Translations under genes and position numbers: made by a program
NCBI GenBank assembly: GCA_031841125.1
Contig: CM063109.1
Span: forward strand, 1,092,321 to 1,156,320
Direction: 5' to 3'
Origin: Acanthococcus lagerstroemiae
Lineage: Eukaryota > Arthropoda > Insecta > Hemiptera > Eriococcidae
DNA length: 64,000 nt
The notes under the pieces: generated by a model
The model's input: the letters and a program-made list of their open reading frames with translations, nothing else
What the model was told of the DNA's origin: nothing
Databases searched by the model: none
Part shown: piece by piece, positions 44,081 through 56,600 of the stretch
Layout: each line of letters opens with the position of its first letter
How positions within the stretch are numbered: the stretch's first letter is position 1

Positions 44081-44364
44081 AGAACTGGGGCCCTGGGTGG
44101 CAAAGATAAGCGCAGGATAAAAAAAAAATGGAAAAGCTACGTGGAGGCGTATGCCAAAAAATGGGCGGAGGTACTCACATACACACACACGCACATTTGG
44201 TCGACAAACGGCGCAAAATGTGTCTGCCCATTAAAATTTTTCAATCTCATTATTTCTCTCTAAATTGACCAGCGCCGCCGCACGTTTTTCGACTGTCGTC
44301 GCGACATGCACTTATTTCATTTTTGTAAGTATTTTATAAATGCAGGCGGCGGCGCACCGGGCAT

Positions 44365-44655
44365 TTGCCCGAATCGCCCTATGACTTATCCGCCCCTGGA
44401 GGAGGCTCAAGGTGATAGGTCCACTTTCATTGAATAGACTGTAAAAAATACATGTATGTGCTTTGTAATACAGTACAAACATAAAGATGTATGCACTGTG
44501 ACGAAATTAGGAGGCCCACAGTGTACCAAAGAACCTTCAGATATAAGTAGCATCTTCTGGATGCCCCGTGTAATGAAAGCGAGGCCTCATTCAGAAAATA
44601 AATATTTGTGTTTGAAACCATAATGCATTGCAAAGGAGTAGTTGATTTCAGCAAG
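44365..44655 (-). repeat. About 290-bp element, inverted copy
   Basis: It is the reverse complement, with few differences, of 49913-50205. Shared words include GAGGCTCAAGGTGA, GTCCACTTTCATTGA, TGCTTTGTAATACAGTACAA and GAGGCCTCATTCAGAAAATA. No coding. Confidence 0.85.
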
Positions 44656-44889
44656 TTTTCAAGTTACTGGCCTACCTATCGTTCTTTTTCTTTGCAGCGT
44701 ATCCATAGTTGAGTACTTTTACTCCCTATTTGTTGCTATCTGCCCTCGCCAGATGCCCCACATATTTCCACTTAAATTGTTCGACATTATATCCTATATC
44801 CTCGCCTCCAGCCATTTCGTACAGTTTTCCATTTGAGATTTTGTCTACCCATCGCAGTCATAGAAGTTCCTCAACTTAGATCTGAACGT

Positions 44890-46660
44890 AATTTGTAGCT
44901 TCACGATTTGTCTCCTGTAAGGGACCAGGTTTGTACTCCATACTTGAGGGCTGGTACCGTTGAGCTATTTAGTGTTTCCATTTTGAGGAAGGTGTTGAAA
45001 TTCCGGCAAAAAATACATTTTAATGCCCAGGGGTTGTTCCACCCCTTTTTAATACGCCTCATAATTCCTTTATCTTTTTCTTCGAAACTAATAATCTGCC
45101 CCACAGATATTCGATTCTGTTACCTCTTCTATCTCTTTCTTACCCATCGATTATTAGATTTTTTCTTTCCACTCTTCCGATTATTTTTGATTTGCTACCA
45201 TTCAGTTTGAGGCCAGCATTTTTGCATTCTCTCAATAGCTATTCTGCCATTTTCTTCAACTCCTTACTATTTTCTGTAAATAAGATAATATAGTTTGCGT
45301 ACCTTAAATTACTTAGAAATTCTCCATTTATTTTTAGTCCCCTTCTTTTCCACTTCAGATTGCGAAATACATCTTCCATAATGCAGTTGAAGAGATTTGG
45401 CGACAAGGTATCCCCTTGTTGAACTCCGCTCCCAATCTTGAATTCCCTCCCTTTGCTTTTAAGGCTGGCTCTTGCACTCGAATTTGCATAGCAATTCTGT
45501 ATATGACTTTAATAAACCCACTTTCAATTCCCTTATTTTCCAGTGCTTTCAACATATATATGTATTTATGATCCACTGAATCAACTGCCTCATGAAAGCC
45601 TATGCAAAATATTTCAATTTCTATGTCATATTCGTGTGTTTTTTCAATAATTTGGCTCACAACGAAAATATTCTTTACAGTTGAGAAGCCTTTTCTGAAT
45701 CCCGCCTGTTCATTCCCCTGATGATTTGAATCCAAATGGTTATACATACGTCTTTTTAAGACTGCCATACATGCTTTAAAGATGTTCGATGTTAAGCATA
45801 TTGGCCTGTAATTTTCAATGAGTTCCTCCCTCCTTGTTTGTGTAATAATATTATTTTGGCCAAGTTCCACTGTTTTGGACATGTTTTCATAATTCCGATT
45901 TTGTTAAATATTTTAACCTGGTGTGGCACTCTCTGATCGCTAAACCTTTTCAGCATTTCGATCGTAATTCCATCCGGTCCTGGGGCTATGTCATTTATCA
46001 GTCTACATATTTAGTACGTATTCCACTTCTCTCTCCATTATTTCCGGGATTTCTTCCTCCTTTCACCCTCCAGTTTTTGCTATTTTCATGAGCTCGTTTT
46101 GCTCGCGGTATAAGTCCTCGTAAAAACTTGTTGCTGCCTCTAGAATTTGTTCTTGATTCTGAGTCACTTTTCCTGTCTGATCTTTTAGCTTCAGCATAAC
46201 GTCTCTCCCGCCATCGAGTTCGAGCCTAACTTTTTTGGTGGACCAACTTTCTACCAAAATATCTGGAATTTTTTCCTAATCATATTTCTTAATATCTTCT
46301 CTAACATTTTTCTCAGGTTTGTCCAATAGTGTTTTATTTCTATTTTTCCAAAGGTTATTCTTCCTGATTCGAGAGTCTATTTTGAAAGCTTATTCCTGGT
46401 TTTCTCTTTAGCCCTCGTCACTCCAAACTCTTCAACAGTGTTTTTTAAAGCTTGATCCATACTGTCGTAAAAATTTTCCTCGAATTTCATTTCCTCTTGC
46501 ACTGATCTTAGTTTCTGGCGTGCGGCCTCTTCCTTTCTGACTCTGATAATCTGCCTTCTTTTCCCTTTACCCTTTCTGTGATTTTTATACTGGACTCACT
46601 GCGCCGGGATGCCCAATTATACTTATCAACATGAGATTTCAATTCACAGACCGTCGCCAA
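44890..46660 (-). mobile_element. RTE-like LINE, broken, inserted in the satellite array
   Basis: On the minus strand: a linker region (46063-46257, QILEAATSFYEDLYREQNEL), reverse transcriptase (45882 down to 45355: ENYRPICLTSNIFKACM, EQAGFRKGFSTVKNI, a Y/F-x-D-like block replaced by IGFHEAVDSVDHKYIY), then the C-terminal motif RRIKKGWNNPWALK and ALKYGVQTWSLT (45104-44901). These are RTE/BovB-type signatures. The catalytic FADD block is not seen intact and frames are broken. The upstream end runs directly into satellite sequence near 46,670. Confidence 0.8.
45355..45882 (-). pseudogene. RTE-like reverse transcriptase fragment
   Basis: 175 codons on the minus strand covering the finger and early palm motifs: NYRPICLTSNIFKACMAVLK, GNEQAGFRKGFST and IIEKTHEYDIEIEIF. 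The conserved acidic FVDFKKAFDSV block reads CIGFHEAVDSV, so a catalytic Asp is lost. The frame ends before the FADD motif (GIPCRQISSTALWKMYF in place of G-x-x-QGD-x-x-SP). Confidence 0.85.
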
Positions 46661-46850
46661 TAACGTCTCGAAAATTGAGAAACAGATTTTCGAAGTTGGA
46701 GGTAGGGGACACCCCTCCAACTCACGAAAGATGAAATAGGAAAAATAAAAGTTCAACCAGATCCGATAAATCGATAATTAAATTTCCAAAGCAAGGGCCA
46801 CAATCTATCTCTTGGCTTCACAAAACTACCGATCGAAACAAATAATCAAC
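46112..46850 (-). repeat. Tandem duplication, copy A (LINE 5' part plus satellite start)
   Basis: From CCTCGTAAAAACTTGTTGCT to the satellite stretch with GGGCCACAATCTATCT. The same order is repeated directly afterwards in 46850-47590. Confidence 0.85.
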
Positions 46851-47590
46851 CTCGTAAAAAATTGTTGCTGCCTCTACAATTTTTTCTTGATTTTGAGTCA
46901 CTTTTCCTGTCTGAATCTTTTAGCTTCAGCATAACGTCTCTCTGCACGAGTTCGAGCCTAACTATTTTGGTGCCAACTTTCTCCAATATCTTGAATTTTT
47001 TCCTAATCATTTCTTATATGTTCTCTAACATTTTTCTTCACCAATTTTGTATTTTAGTACGCTCAGTTTGTTTAATGTGTTTTATTTCTATTTTTCCAAA
47101 GGTTATTCTTCTGATCAGAGTCTATTTTGAAAAGCTTACTGACTTTTTTCTCTTTAGCCCTCGTCACTCAAATCTTCAACTGTGTTTTTAAAGCTTGATC
47201 CATACTGTCGTCAACTTTTCCTCGAATTTCATTTCCTCTTGCACTGATCTTAGTTTCTGGCGTGCGTCCTCTTCCTTTCTGACTGGATAATCTGCCTTCT
47301 TTTCCCCATTTACCCTTTCAGTGATTTTTATACTGGACTCACTGGCCGGATGCTCAATTATACTTATCCACATGTAGATTCAATTCACGACCGTCGCTCC
47401 TTAATAGTCTCGAAAATTGGATTAACAGATTTTCGAAGTTGGAGTGGGGCACACCCTCCAACTCATGAAGATGAAAGGAAAATAAAAAGTTCAACCAGAT
47501 CCGAAAAAGTCGAAATTCAAATTTCCAAAAGCTAGGGCCACAATCTAATCTGGCTTCACAACAATACCGATCGAAAAAAATTCAACAGGT
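46851..47590 (-). repeat. Tandem duplication, copy B, indel-rich
   Basis: Same sequence order as 46112-46850, from CCTCGTAAAAAATTGTTGCT to CTAGGGCCACAATCTAATCT, but with many deletions and some insertions of one to several bases. It crosses the same LINE/satellite junction (CTCGAAAATTG followed by CAGATTTTCGAAGTTGGAG). The indels break every reading frame. Confidence 0.85.
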
Positions 47591-48155
47591 TTATGAACAT
47601 AAGTTTTGCAAATTCGAAAAACCGGAAAAAAGAGTGGTCAACCTCTCGGTCCAAAAGAATCAATCGTGAGAATAAAAGGCACTCGAGAATAAGCATTAAT
47701 TCTGAAAAAATCGAGAGTTAAATTTTCAAAAGCCTGGCAGGTATTCAACCTGATCACCAAACAATTGATGAAAAAAAATAATTTGAACTGCCAATACTGA
47801 AGAGGCACTTACGTGCAAAAAATTCGACTTTGAATTAATTTCGATTTTGGTAGGTCAAGAGTACTTGTTTAAACACTGTGATCTGTGAGTGAACTCGAAA
47901 AAGCAAAAGTGATAGAGCGCAAGAGTGGTGGACGTCTATAGGCTATCGCGTTCTCGAGATTCCCGTTTTTATCTTTAAGTGTCCCCTGTAAAATTAATGT
48001 TTTGGACCGACGTGCCCTTTTAATTTGGACGGTCACATTTATCGAAAAATAATGTTTAAAGTAGATAAACGGCTGCACGAAAGATCCCAATTGAAAAAAT
48101 AAAAAGGTTTCCAAAAATATTTTTAAAGACCGAAAAAAATTCTACTCCTCGGGTC

Positions 48156-49175
48156 CACAAAATGGAAAAGGTCACTAAAAATATTTCTAAAGGCCAAAAA
48201 ATCGAGAATTAGATTTTCGGAGTTCGGGTGGGGGGTACCACCCCGCGGCTCCACCAAAGACTTCGATCAGACAAATAAGGGGGTTCATAGAAAATTATTT
48301 TTCACGTCAGAAAAATCGAGAATTTGATTTCCAGAGTTGGAGGTGGGGTCAACACATCGGGACCACAATAGATTTGAATCGAAAAAATAAAAATTTCATC
48401 AAGAATAAATCTGAAAGCCCGGAAAATCGAGATTTATATTTTAGCAGGCAACGGGGGGAGGGTCTATCCCTTGGGTCTACATATGATTTCGATCGAACAA
48501 TAGAAGGGTTATGGAAAATCAGCTTTCAATACCTACCAAACAAGAATTTCATGACCGGAGTTGGGGGCGAGGAATCCACCCCTCTGATCCATATAATACA
48601 TCGATTAACTACGTAAAGGGTCCAAAGAAAACTATATATTGTTGAAGACTGAAGAATCAAGAATTAGACTTCCGGAGTTGGGAGCAGTGTCAATCCTTTG
48701 GTCCTATAGAAAACATGAACAGTTCATCGAAAGTAATTTTTTAAAGGCCGAAAAATCAATAATTACACTTTCAGGGTTTGGACGGGGGTCTACTTTTTGA
48801 GTCTACAGAATGTATCAATCAAAAAGAAGTTAAAAACAATTGCAAAGTTTGAAGCATCGAGAGGTAGATTTCCAGGAATTCGGGATGCGTTTTACCTCTC
48901 AAATCCACATTAGATTTCGACCGAAAAATAAATTATAGCAACAATACGTACTTTTAAAGGCCAAAATATCGAAAATAATATTTTTGTGGTTGGGGAGGGG
49001 GAGGAGGCACCCGCCTGATCCACAAAAAGGTACGATCAACAAAATGAGAGGTTCGCGGAAAATTATTTATAAAGCCTGAATATTCCAGAATTGGACTTCC
49101 AAAGTTGGGGGTGTGGTCGACCCCTCGGCCCCATAAAAGATTCCAATTGAAATACAAAAATGGTCATCAAAAATA
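48156..49175 (+). repeat. Higher-order repeat, copy 1
   Basis: About nine satellite units in the same order and with the same unit-specific variants as 51297-52317, for example GGAAAAGGTCACTAAAAATA and GGCGAGGAATCC. It identifies a duplication of roughly 1 kb. Confidence 0.85.
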
Positions 49176-49254
49176 TTTCTGACGATCGAAAAATCAAGAA
49201 TTAGATTTTCGAAGTTGTGGGCGGCGGATCACTCGTCCTCGGGTCCACAAAATA

Positions 49255-49905
49255 CTGTGAACAAAGAAATAAGCATGGGCTCACGGAAAATTATTTCTTA
49301 AGCCGATAAAATAAAGAATTCAATTTCCGGAGTTGAGGGCGGAGACAGTCCATTGGTTCCACGATATTATATTTTTTTTTTTAGTTACTGAGAGTGTTAT
49401 TGCCTTGCTGCTATAATCAAACTATTATTAAAACAAACGTAAATTATTAGAAGAGGATTAACGTATTATTTGAATTGAAAACATAAGTCGTTCTCCAAGA
49501 ATAACTTTGAGAAGCTGAAAAATCGAGTTTTTTTGATTTTCGTCGTGGGTGGGGGAGTTATTCCTTGATCCACAAAAGATCTCGATTAAACATAAGGGGT
49601 TTATGGAAAATTGTTTTTTTAACACCTACAATCGAGAATTTAATTACTGGAGTTGGGGTGCGGTCGACCCCTCGAACCACAAATTATTTCAAACGAAAAA
49701 AAAAAGTTCACCAACGAATACTCGAAAATATACTCTTTTGTGTTGGGGCGCGAGTTCACTTCTCCAGTGTACAAAATGTATCAGTTGAAAAAAGGGAGTT
49801 TACGTAAAATATTTCAGAAATTTGAAAAATCCAGATTAGATTTCCAGAGTTCAGGACCGGCGTTCATCACTCAAGTCCACAATAGCTTCCGTCTTTCAGT
49901 TACAC
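49255..49905 (+). repeat. Satellite block related to 43310-44075
   Basis: It shares the opening GGCTCACGGAAAATTATTTC, the insert with ACTGAGAGTGTTATTGCC and CAAACGTAAATTATTAGAAG, and the end CACAATAGCTTCCGTCTTTC. One unit fewer than block 1. Confidence 0.85.
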
Positions 49906-49912
49906 GTTAAAA

Positions 49913-50205
49913 ATGCTGAAGTCAACTACTTCTTTCCAATGCATTATGGTTTCAAACAAAAATATTTATTTTCTGAATGAGGCCTCGCTTTCATTGACAC
50001 GGGGCATCCACAAGATGCTACTTTCATCTGAAGGCTCTTTGGTACACTGTGGGCCTCTTAATTTCGTCACAGTGTATACATCTTTCTGTTGTACTGTATT
50101 ACAAAGCACATACATATGTGTTTTTTCACGGACTCTACTCAATGAAAGTGGACCTGTCACCTTGAGCCTCTTCCAGGGGCGGATGGGCCATAGGGCAATT
50201 CGCCG
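49913..50205 (+). repeat. About 290-bp element, direct copy within the array
   Basis: Starts GAAGTCAACTACTTCTTTCC and ends CGGATGGGCCATAGGGC, after which satellite units resume. It is inverted relative to 44365-44655. Confidence 0.85.
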
Positions 50206-51296
50206 AAAATTCGTGAATTAGAATGTTCGGACTTGTGGGTGGGGGCACCACCATTCGAGTCCACAGGAGGCTTATAATACAACAACTATGGTTTTACGGA
50301 AAACAATTTCTCAAGCCTATAGATTTTCGGCGTTAAAGTGGTGGTCCACCCCTTGGATCCATAAAAGACCTCGATCCAACATAAATATAAGTTTATCAAA
50401 AAATGATTTATAAGCCTGAAAAATCGAGATTTTAATTTCCAAGTCTGGGGTGGGGTCAACTCTTCGGTCTCACATAAGATTTCAATTGAAAAAGTAAACA
50501 ATCACCGGGAATAAATTTGAGAGGCTGAAAATCGAGAATTTTTGAACAATCCCGGGAATCAATTTGGGGTTAGGGTGAGAGTCCACCCCTCAGATCCACA
50601 AAACACTTCGATTAACAAAATAAGAGGTTCACAGACAATCGTCCTTCAAGCCTGAAAAATCGAGACCAATGTCCGAAGTTGGGAGTGTGGTCAACCCCTC
50701 GGAGAAATAAAGAGTTCATCAGAAATAATTTTAAAGGCCAACAAATCAAGAATTGTTGATGGCAAGAATCCACCTCTCGAGTCTAAAAAATGTGGCAATC
50801 GAAATGAGAGGAGGTTTATGAAAGATAATTCAGAAGTTGAAAAATCGAGAATTAGATTTCCGGAGTTCAGGATGGGCTCCACCCCTCAAGTCTGCAATAG
50901 ATTTTATCAAAAAAAGGAAAATAAATATTTAATAATTCAAAGTCGAAAATTAGACTTTCGGAGTTGCGGGTGTAGGTTTACCTATCAGATCCACAAAATA
51001 CTTCGACCAACGAAACAGAAGTTCACGGAACATTATTGTTCAAGACTGAAAAATCGAGAATTAGACTTCCAGAGACGAAAAATATTTTTAAAGGGCAAAA
51101 AATCGAAAATTAGATTTTCGGAATTGGAGTGGGGCTCCACTCCTCGAGTCCGACAAAGACTTTTCGATCAGAAAAATAAGGGGATCTCCGAGAATTATCT
51201 TTCACGTCGGAAAAATCGAGTATTTGATTTCCAGGGTTGGGGACGGGGTCAACCCATCGGGACTGAACCATTTGACCCCGCAAATGATAACAACTG

Positions 51297-52317
51297 AAAA
51301 ATGGAAAAGGTCACTAAAAAAATATTTCTAAAGGCCAAAAAATCGAGAATTAGATTTTCGGAGTTCGGGTGGAGTTCCACCCCGCGGCTCCACCAAAGAC
51401 TTCGATCAGAAAAATAAGGGGGTTCATCGAAAATTATTTTTCACGTCAGAAAAATCGAGAATTTGATTTCCAGAGTTGGAGGTGGGGTCAACCCATCGGG
51501 ACCACAATAGATGTGAATCAAAAAAATAAAAAATTTCATCAAGAATAACTTTGAAAGCCCGGAAAATCGAGATTTATATTTTAGGAGGCGAGGGGGGTCT
51601 ATCCCTTGGGTCCACATATGATTTCGATCAAACAAGAGAAGGGTTATGGAAAATCATCTTTCTACCCCTAACAATCAAGAATTTCATGACCGGAGTTGGG
51701 GGCGAGGAATCCTTCCCTCTGATCCATACAATACATCGATTAACAAAGTAAGGGGATCAAAGAAAACTATTGTTGAAGATTGAAGAATCGAGAATTAGAC
51801 TTCCGGAGTTGGGAGCAGAGTCAGTCCTTTGGCCCTACAAATGATTTCAGTAGAAAACATAAACAGTTCATCGAAAGTAATTTTTTAAAGGCCGAAAAAT
51901 CAATAATTACACTTTCAGGGTTTGGGCGGGGAGTCTACTTTTTGAGTCTACAGAATGTATCAATCGCAAAAAGAAGTTAAAAACAATTGCAAAGTTTGAA
52001 GCATCGAGAGGTAGATTTCCAGGAATTCAGGATGCGTTTTACCTCTCAAATCCACATTAGATTTCGACCGAAAAATAAATTATAGTAACTATACGTACTT
52101 TTAGCGGCCAAAATATCGCAAATAATATTTTTGTGGTTGGGAGTTGGGGATGGGGAGGGGGCACCCGTCTGATCCACAAAAAGCTTCGATCAACAAAATA
52201 AGAGGTTCGCGGAAAATTATTTATAAAGCCTGAATATTCGAGAATTGGACTTCCAAAGTTGGGGGCACCGGTCGACCCCTCGGCCCCATAAAAGATTCCA
52301 ATTGAAATACAATAATG
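51297..52317 (+). repeat. Higher-order repeat, copy 2
   Basis: A direct copy of 48156-49175 about 3.14 kb further on, differing by scattered substitutions and small indels. Confidence 0.85.
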
Positions 52318-55300
52318 GGGTCACCATTGGCCTGTAATTTTCAATGTGTCGCCCTTTAAACAGTAAACTTGATGTGAAGTCGAAAAATACATGTTCTGAT
52401 TAAAACTGCTTTTTTCTCTCGGATAGTATACGACTTTACCTGCAGTGGACACTTCTAAATTTGAAATACTTACATCATATGCATATGAAGGGTACAGGGA
52501 AAAAAGGTTCAATGTCACATTTTTTTGAAAATGAAGATATGGGCATCGTTGGATTCAGGATGAGGTGTAGAATCATCCTAAGCACTACGATTTTATAATA
52601 TAGTAAGATTTCTATACATGGGGGTATCGCCCGACATCGTCAAACGTTCACGATACCCCCCAGTATTAGGAAGATGGTTTTTTACATAAATGATTGTAAA
52701 AATATTGCTTATTTCGCAACGAATTCAGTATTTCATTCCATTTAATTCCCGCCCGGAGATGATAACACGGTTTGTTTACTTCCTGGTGGGAATTAAATTG
52801 TTTGTTTACTTCCCCGCGGGAATTAAATGGTCATTTATTCCCGGGTTCTTATCACTGAGTCAAAGAGCCACTTTACTCCCAGAAATGACGTCGGTAAAAC
52901 CTAAATTCATTTCTCAATATTTTGAAATCGTACGACGCACATTATCACATTCTTGTAACGAACTTTCTTCGTTTTCATATTAAATAGTAGTGGAAGAAAA
53001 CTCGTCATATAGTGGCAAAAAAAATGCCACTCTTCTGACACTCGGGTAACACGCCACTTTATGGCAAAAATAGTCATAAATTGGCAAAAAAATTGCCTCA
53101 ATCAGTGGCATAAAATTGACACGCTCATTGAGTGACAATTGATGTAAGCGACCTCTGTATATTTCTATGTGGCCAACTTCAGAACTACTCATTTTGCCAC
53201 TTCATGGCACTTGTGGCAGTTTTGTGACTGCCACTGATCTGCCTCTTGCACATCAGGTACCTGACGAAATATACAAAAACTCTCCTAAACAGTTTGGCAG
53301 TTTCTCTTCGGTGATTCTGAATAATACCTTGCGTGAGACAGTCTGGCAAAAATTAGTCCGCTATGTAGGTACTGGGTAGTACGTCTTAAACAGTTTAACT
53401 CTCTTTATTCTACTATCCGTTTTGTGTATTTTGTGTAGTACAGTTCGGCAATATTTAGTAGACTATCATTGCATAAATTCTCCTTTTTGATCGTAATTAT
53501 TTCTATTATTATTTTTGAATTTACATCAGCTAAGCTATTTTTAGTAAGAGCTGCCTAGACCTGAATAATTTCTTCTAGTTGTTTCAACGACTCTTACAAG
53601 ACATCACAAGAAAAATTCATAGATTTGTACATACAATAAATAATAGATTTGAAATTACTATTCAGTTTGACCATTTAAACTTGTCCTTTCCACAGACGAT
53701 GACAAAAATTTAATAAGATAGGCAGAAACCATATCAGTTTCTAATAAGTGGTACAATTGTTTAGGTATGGTGCCTTTTTCTCCGTGTTGAACTTGACACA
53801 GTAAAAATGAAATTACAGCAATAGTTGCCTCTGAAATACCAATTTTCGAATTAAGGTAACCGCGTCCAGGTCCAGTATTAACCTTTTTTTGTCATCATAT
53901 GCAGCCGGAAGTATTTCCAAAGTAGAAACCTTAGACGTAACGTGAACTTTTATACGTGACTACGTATTTTCATCGGTGCAGACGAGCAAAAAAAATAATA
54001 TAAAAAAAACCACAACAAGCCAACCTTTAACCAGGTCTAAAAGAGGCCTTTTGAAAAAATTCTTGCCACGGTTCTAACATTGAAAATAGTTCCAAAACCC
54101 CTTTAATTTTGATTCTAAAACAATATTTCCATTACGGAATTGATTGATGAAAAATGTAAGCCGTAGCCTGAACTTTGTCAGACGCACATTAATTTACCAC
54201 AACATGTTGCCGATGTGATGGGTCTCGGAATACCTTATACTGTACTGGGTCTCGGATTGATACACACTACGTGAACAGCGCCCTCTGGTGTAAAGGTGCG
54301 CGAACTATTTCTGTATAATTGAAGGTACTCTAGAGACGTTCCGAGGCCCATACGAAAATGCGTATACGTACTGCTTGGAGGGAGGTACCCAGAAACGACA
54401 CACGGCAAAACGTTCCATCCCCTACTGTTCAATCAAACGGTCTCACAAATATGAGCTTATAAAATGCTACCTTTATAACATATTATATTTTAATATATAT
54501 ATATTAATATATATAGTATTCGAAACTTATCATATAATATTTATATTTTAATTCGACTTTACAGCTTGGATTTCAGTTGTATGACAATGGCGTTCGTAGT
54601 GACTCGAAAAAACCGCATAATTAAGTAGGTTCACGTTGTTTTCGTTTACAAGTGGGTAAAGTGAGCAATTTACCTGCAAGGCCCAAAAGTATACAAAAGA
54701 CATGTTGGCTACTTTTCTTACGAGTGACGAACGTAGATTTATTCACATATAATGAGAGTTGTAGTCGAATTGTGGCTCAATACACGATTGACATACGTGC
54801 TTATTCGCATCGAAATAAAGTAGAGATAATTTTTATGTTTCAATTTCCGTTAATTTGTCAACATATTCCAATTATAGTCGGTATCCTTATATTTTTACTT
54901 AAATTTGAATTTGAACATAAACGTATTATTGTTATAAGGATATTCAAATTTAATGTGAAATTAAAGCTAGTGTATCCAAAATCCCCAGCACTACATTCGT
55001 GAGCAAAATGTTTGAAGAGCAAGCGAGGATAATTCCGTCAGAGAATTAAAATTCTAGAAACGTAATCTTCGGAAGAGTCGTGTTGACAAAGGCTTGAAGT
55101 GTTTGCTTTATATTACATTGAAAATGTGACTAGCTTTTCATTAGCTGCATGGCTAAAATCGAATGGGTACCGAATGGCTTGACGATAAATTAAGATAAAC
55201 GTCCACATCGATGAAACATTCATTTTGCGTGACAAGTATATAAATTACCTATTAAAATTCAAAAATCTACTCAAAATCAAAAGATTACATCCAGTCTTAT

Positions 55301-55740
55301 CAGATCACGTTTGTTCAGCGATTGTAGCACTCCTACAGGGCATGTAATTCACGAATGCGACTTTTCGTGTTTTCGTCTCGTGTTGTAGGCAAGCCGTGAG
55401 GTAAAAATTTTTAATTTTAGACGATAGGAAAATAGTACCATACCGCCCTATTTTCGGGTTGGAAAACAGTGTTTTATCATGATGATAGTCGTAATGCGCG
55501 GAAAACAAAACTATTGAGGTGCGGAAAGTAAAAACGTTCAAGTGCGGAAAACAAAAAATCCCGGCCAGTTAATTCCTAGGCACGCGTGACGTCAAGACAT
55601 TGAGTTACTGTTAGCAAAAATGCCCATCTTTTGTTTAGCCATCAGCATAAATCGGTCTAATTCACCATCCACCAACAAGGCTCTTTCTTAAAGCAAAAAA
55701 TAGAGATTATTCATTATTTTCCTATCTTCTAAAATTAAAA
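52318..55740. other. Spacer with short repeats, no gene recognised
   Basis: A GGGGGTATCG/CGATACCCCC hairpin at 52620-52660. GTTTGTTTACTTCC and GGGAATTAAAT are repeated at 52770-52830. TGGCA/TGCCA words cluster at 52990-53245. A (TA)n-like stretch at 54490-54520. The open frame 54652-55002 has a hydrophobic middle but no family signature or splice support. Confidence 0.5.
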
Positions 55741-55745
55741 CAGTA

Positions 55746-55860
55746 TACACAACGGCATTTGAAAGTAACGCGATTACTTCGTGCAATTACGTCACTCGGC
55801 TTCGCCTCGTGCCGCAAATTTTGCACTCGGTAATCGCATACTTTCCGCTGCCGTTGTGTA
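55746..55860. repeat. 115-bp imperfect hairpin
   Basis: TACACAACGGCA...CGATTAC (55746-55775) faces GTAATCGC...TGCCGTTGTGTA (55830-55860). The loop contains GTCACTCGGCTTCGCCTCGT. Similar in plan to 1839-1924. Confidence 0.7.
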
Positions 55861-56149
55861 ATCTACTATTACCTCACTCTCCGGTTTTTACCTCACTCTC
55901 CATTTCAGTCAAATAAAAAAGCCAGTTTACTCATTTGATGCTGTTTGGGAAAATAGTCTTTATCATGTGTACATGTTGGATAAAGTTATTTAAGACTCTA
56001 CACAAGAAAAAACTTACGAATATATTCTACAGCAGTTATCTCAGAATTTCAACTCTTTTTACATGGAAGTGACATAAATTCTCTCCACCGACGTGGGCCA
56101 TTAGAGTTCAGTGACCACGTTGGTAGAAGAATATCACGTTCTAAACAGT

Positions 56150-56600
56150 GTTGTTAGACATAACAAAACAAAGTAACGAAATGACAATTGAATTTTCAAA
56201 ATTTTGTCACATAGCTAAACCTTGAATCGTTTTTTGTCAGGACTGTTTCGTCAATGACATACCTAACAAAATAAAATGAATTCAATGACAAAACAAAATT
56301 ACGAAAAAAATTATGTTATGACTTATGACATTTCGTCAACGATTAAATGATAAACTATGCTAAAGGACGTATTCATTGATAACAGATTACGTTAAGCGAC
56401 ATTACAATTGACAGCTGACTATGCTAAGTAACATGACAAAAGGAGGACAAGATAAGAAAATAGTTTTCTCAAAACATAACAAAACCATGAAAAAACAAAA
56501 TGACAAAATTCTGAAGATGACAAAACTTATGACATAACAACAAAAAATGAAATGCTCCTCTGACAAAATGGCAAAATGATAAAAAATCGTTTTGTCCGTT
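56150..56600. repeat. Region of degenerate ATGACAAAA words
   Basis: TGACAAAA or ACAAAATGAC occurs more than a dozen times in 450 bp with irregular spacing, together with TGACAT and AACGAAATGA variants. No ORF. Confidence 0.6.

Larger units (their letters stand above)
47400..52320 (+). repeat. Satellite array, block 2 (period about 110 bp)
   Basis: More than 30 diverged units in one orientation, for example AATCGAGAATTAGATTTTCG at 48198, 49194 and 51343. Unit spacing measured at 48199, 48309, 48427, 48540, 48655, 48755, 48857, 48968, 49085 and 49194 is 100-118 bp. Open frames across it are short and unit-derived. There is a 47840-48110 interruption without unit structure. The array ends where GGGGTCACCATTGGCC begins at 52318. 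Confidence 0.9.

Noticed and set aside
48374..52100. Several short proteins across the satellite region
   Set aside because: Each open frame follows the repeated unit and similar frames recur with the unit period.
43300..52320. A CRISPR array
   Set aside because: Units are about 110 bp, diverged along their whole length and contiguous, without constant repeats and unique spacers; the DNA is eukaryotic.
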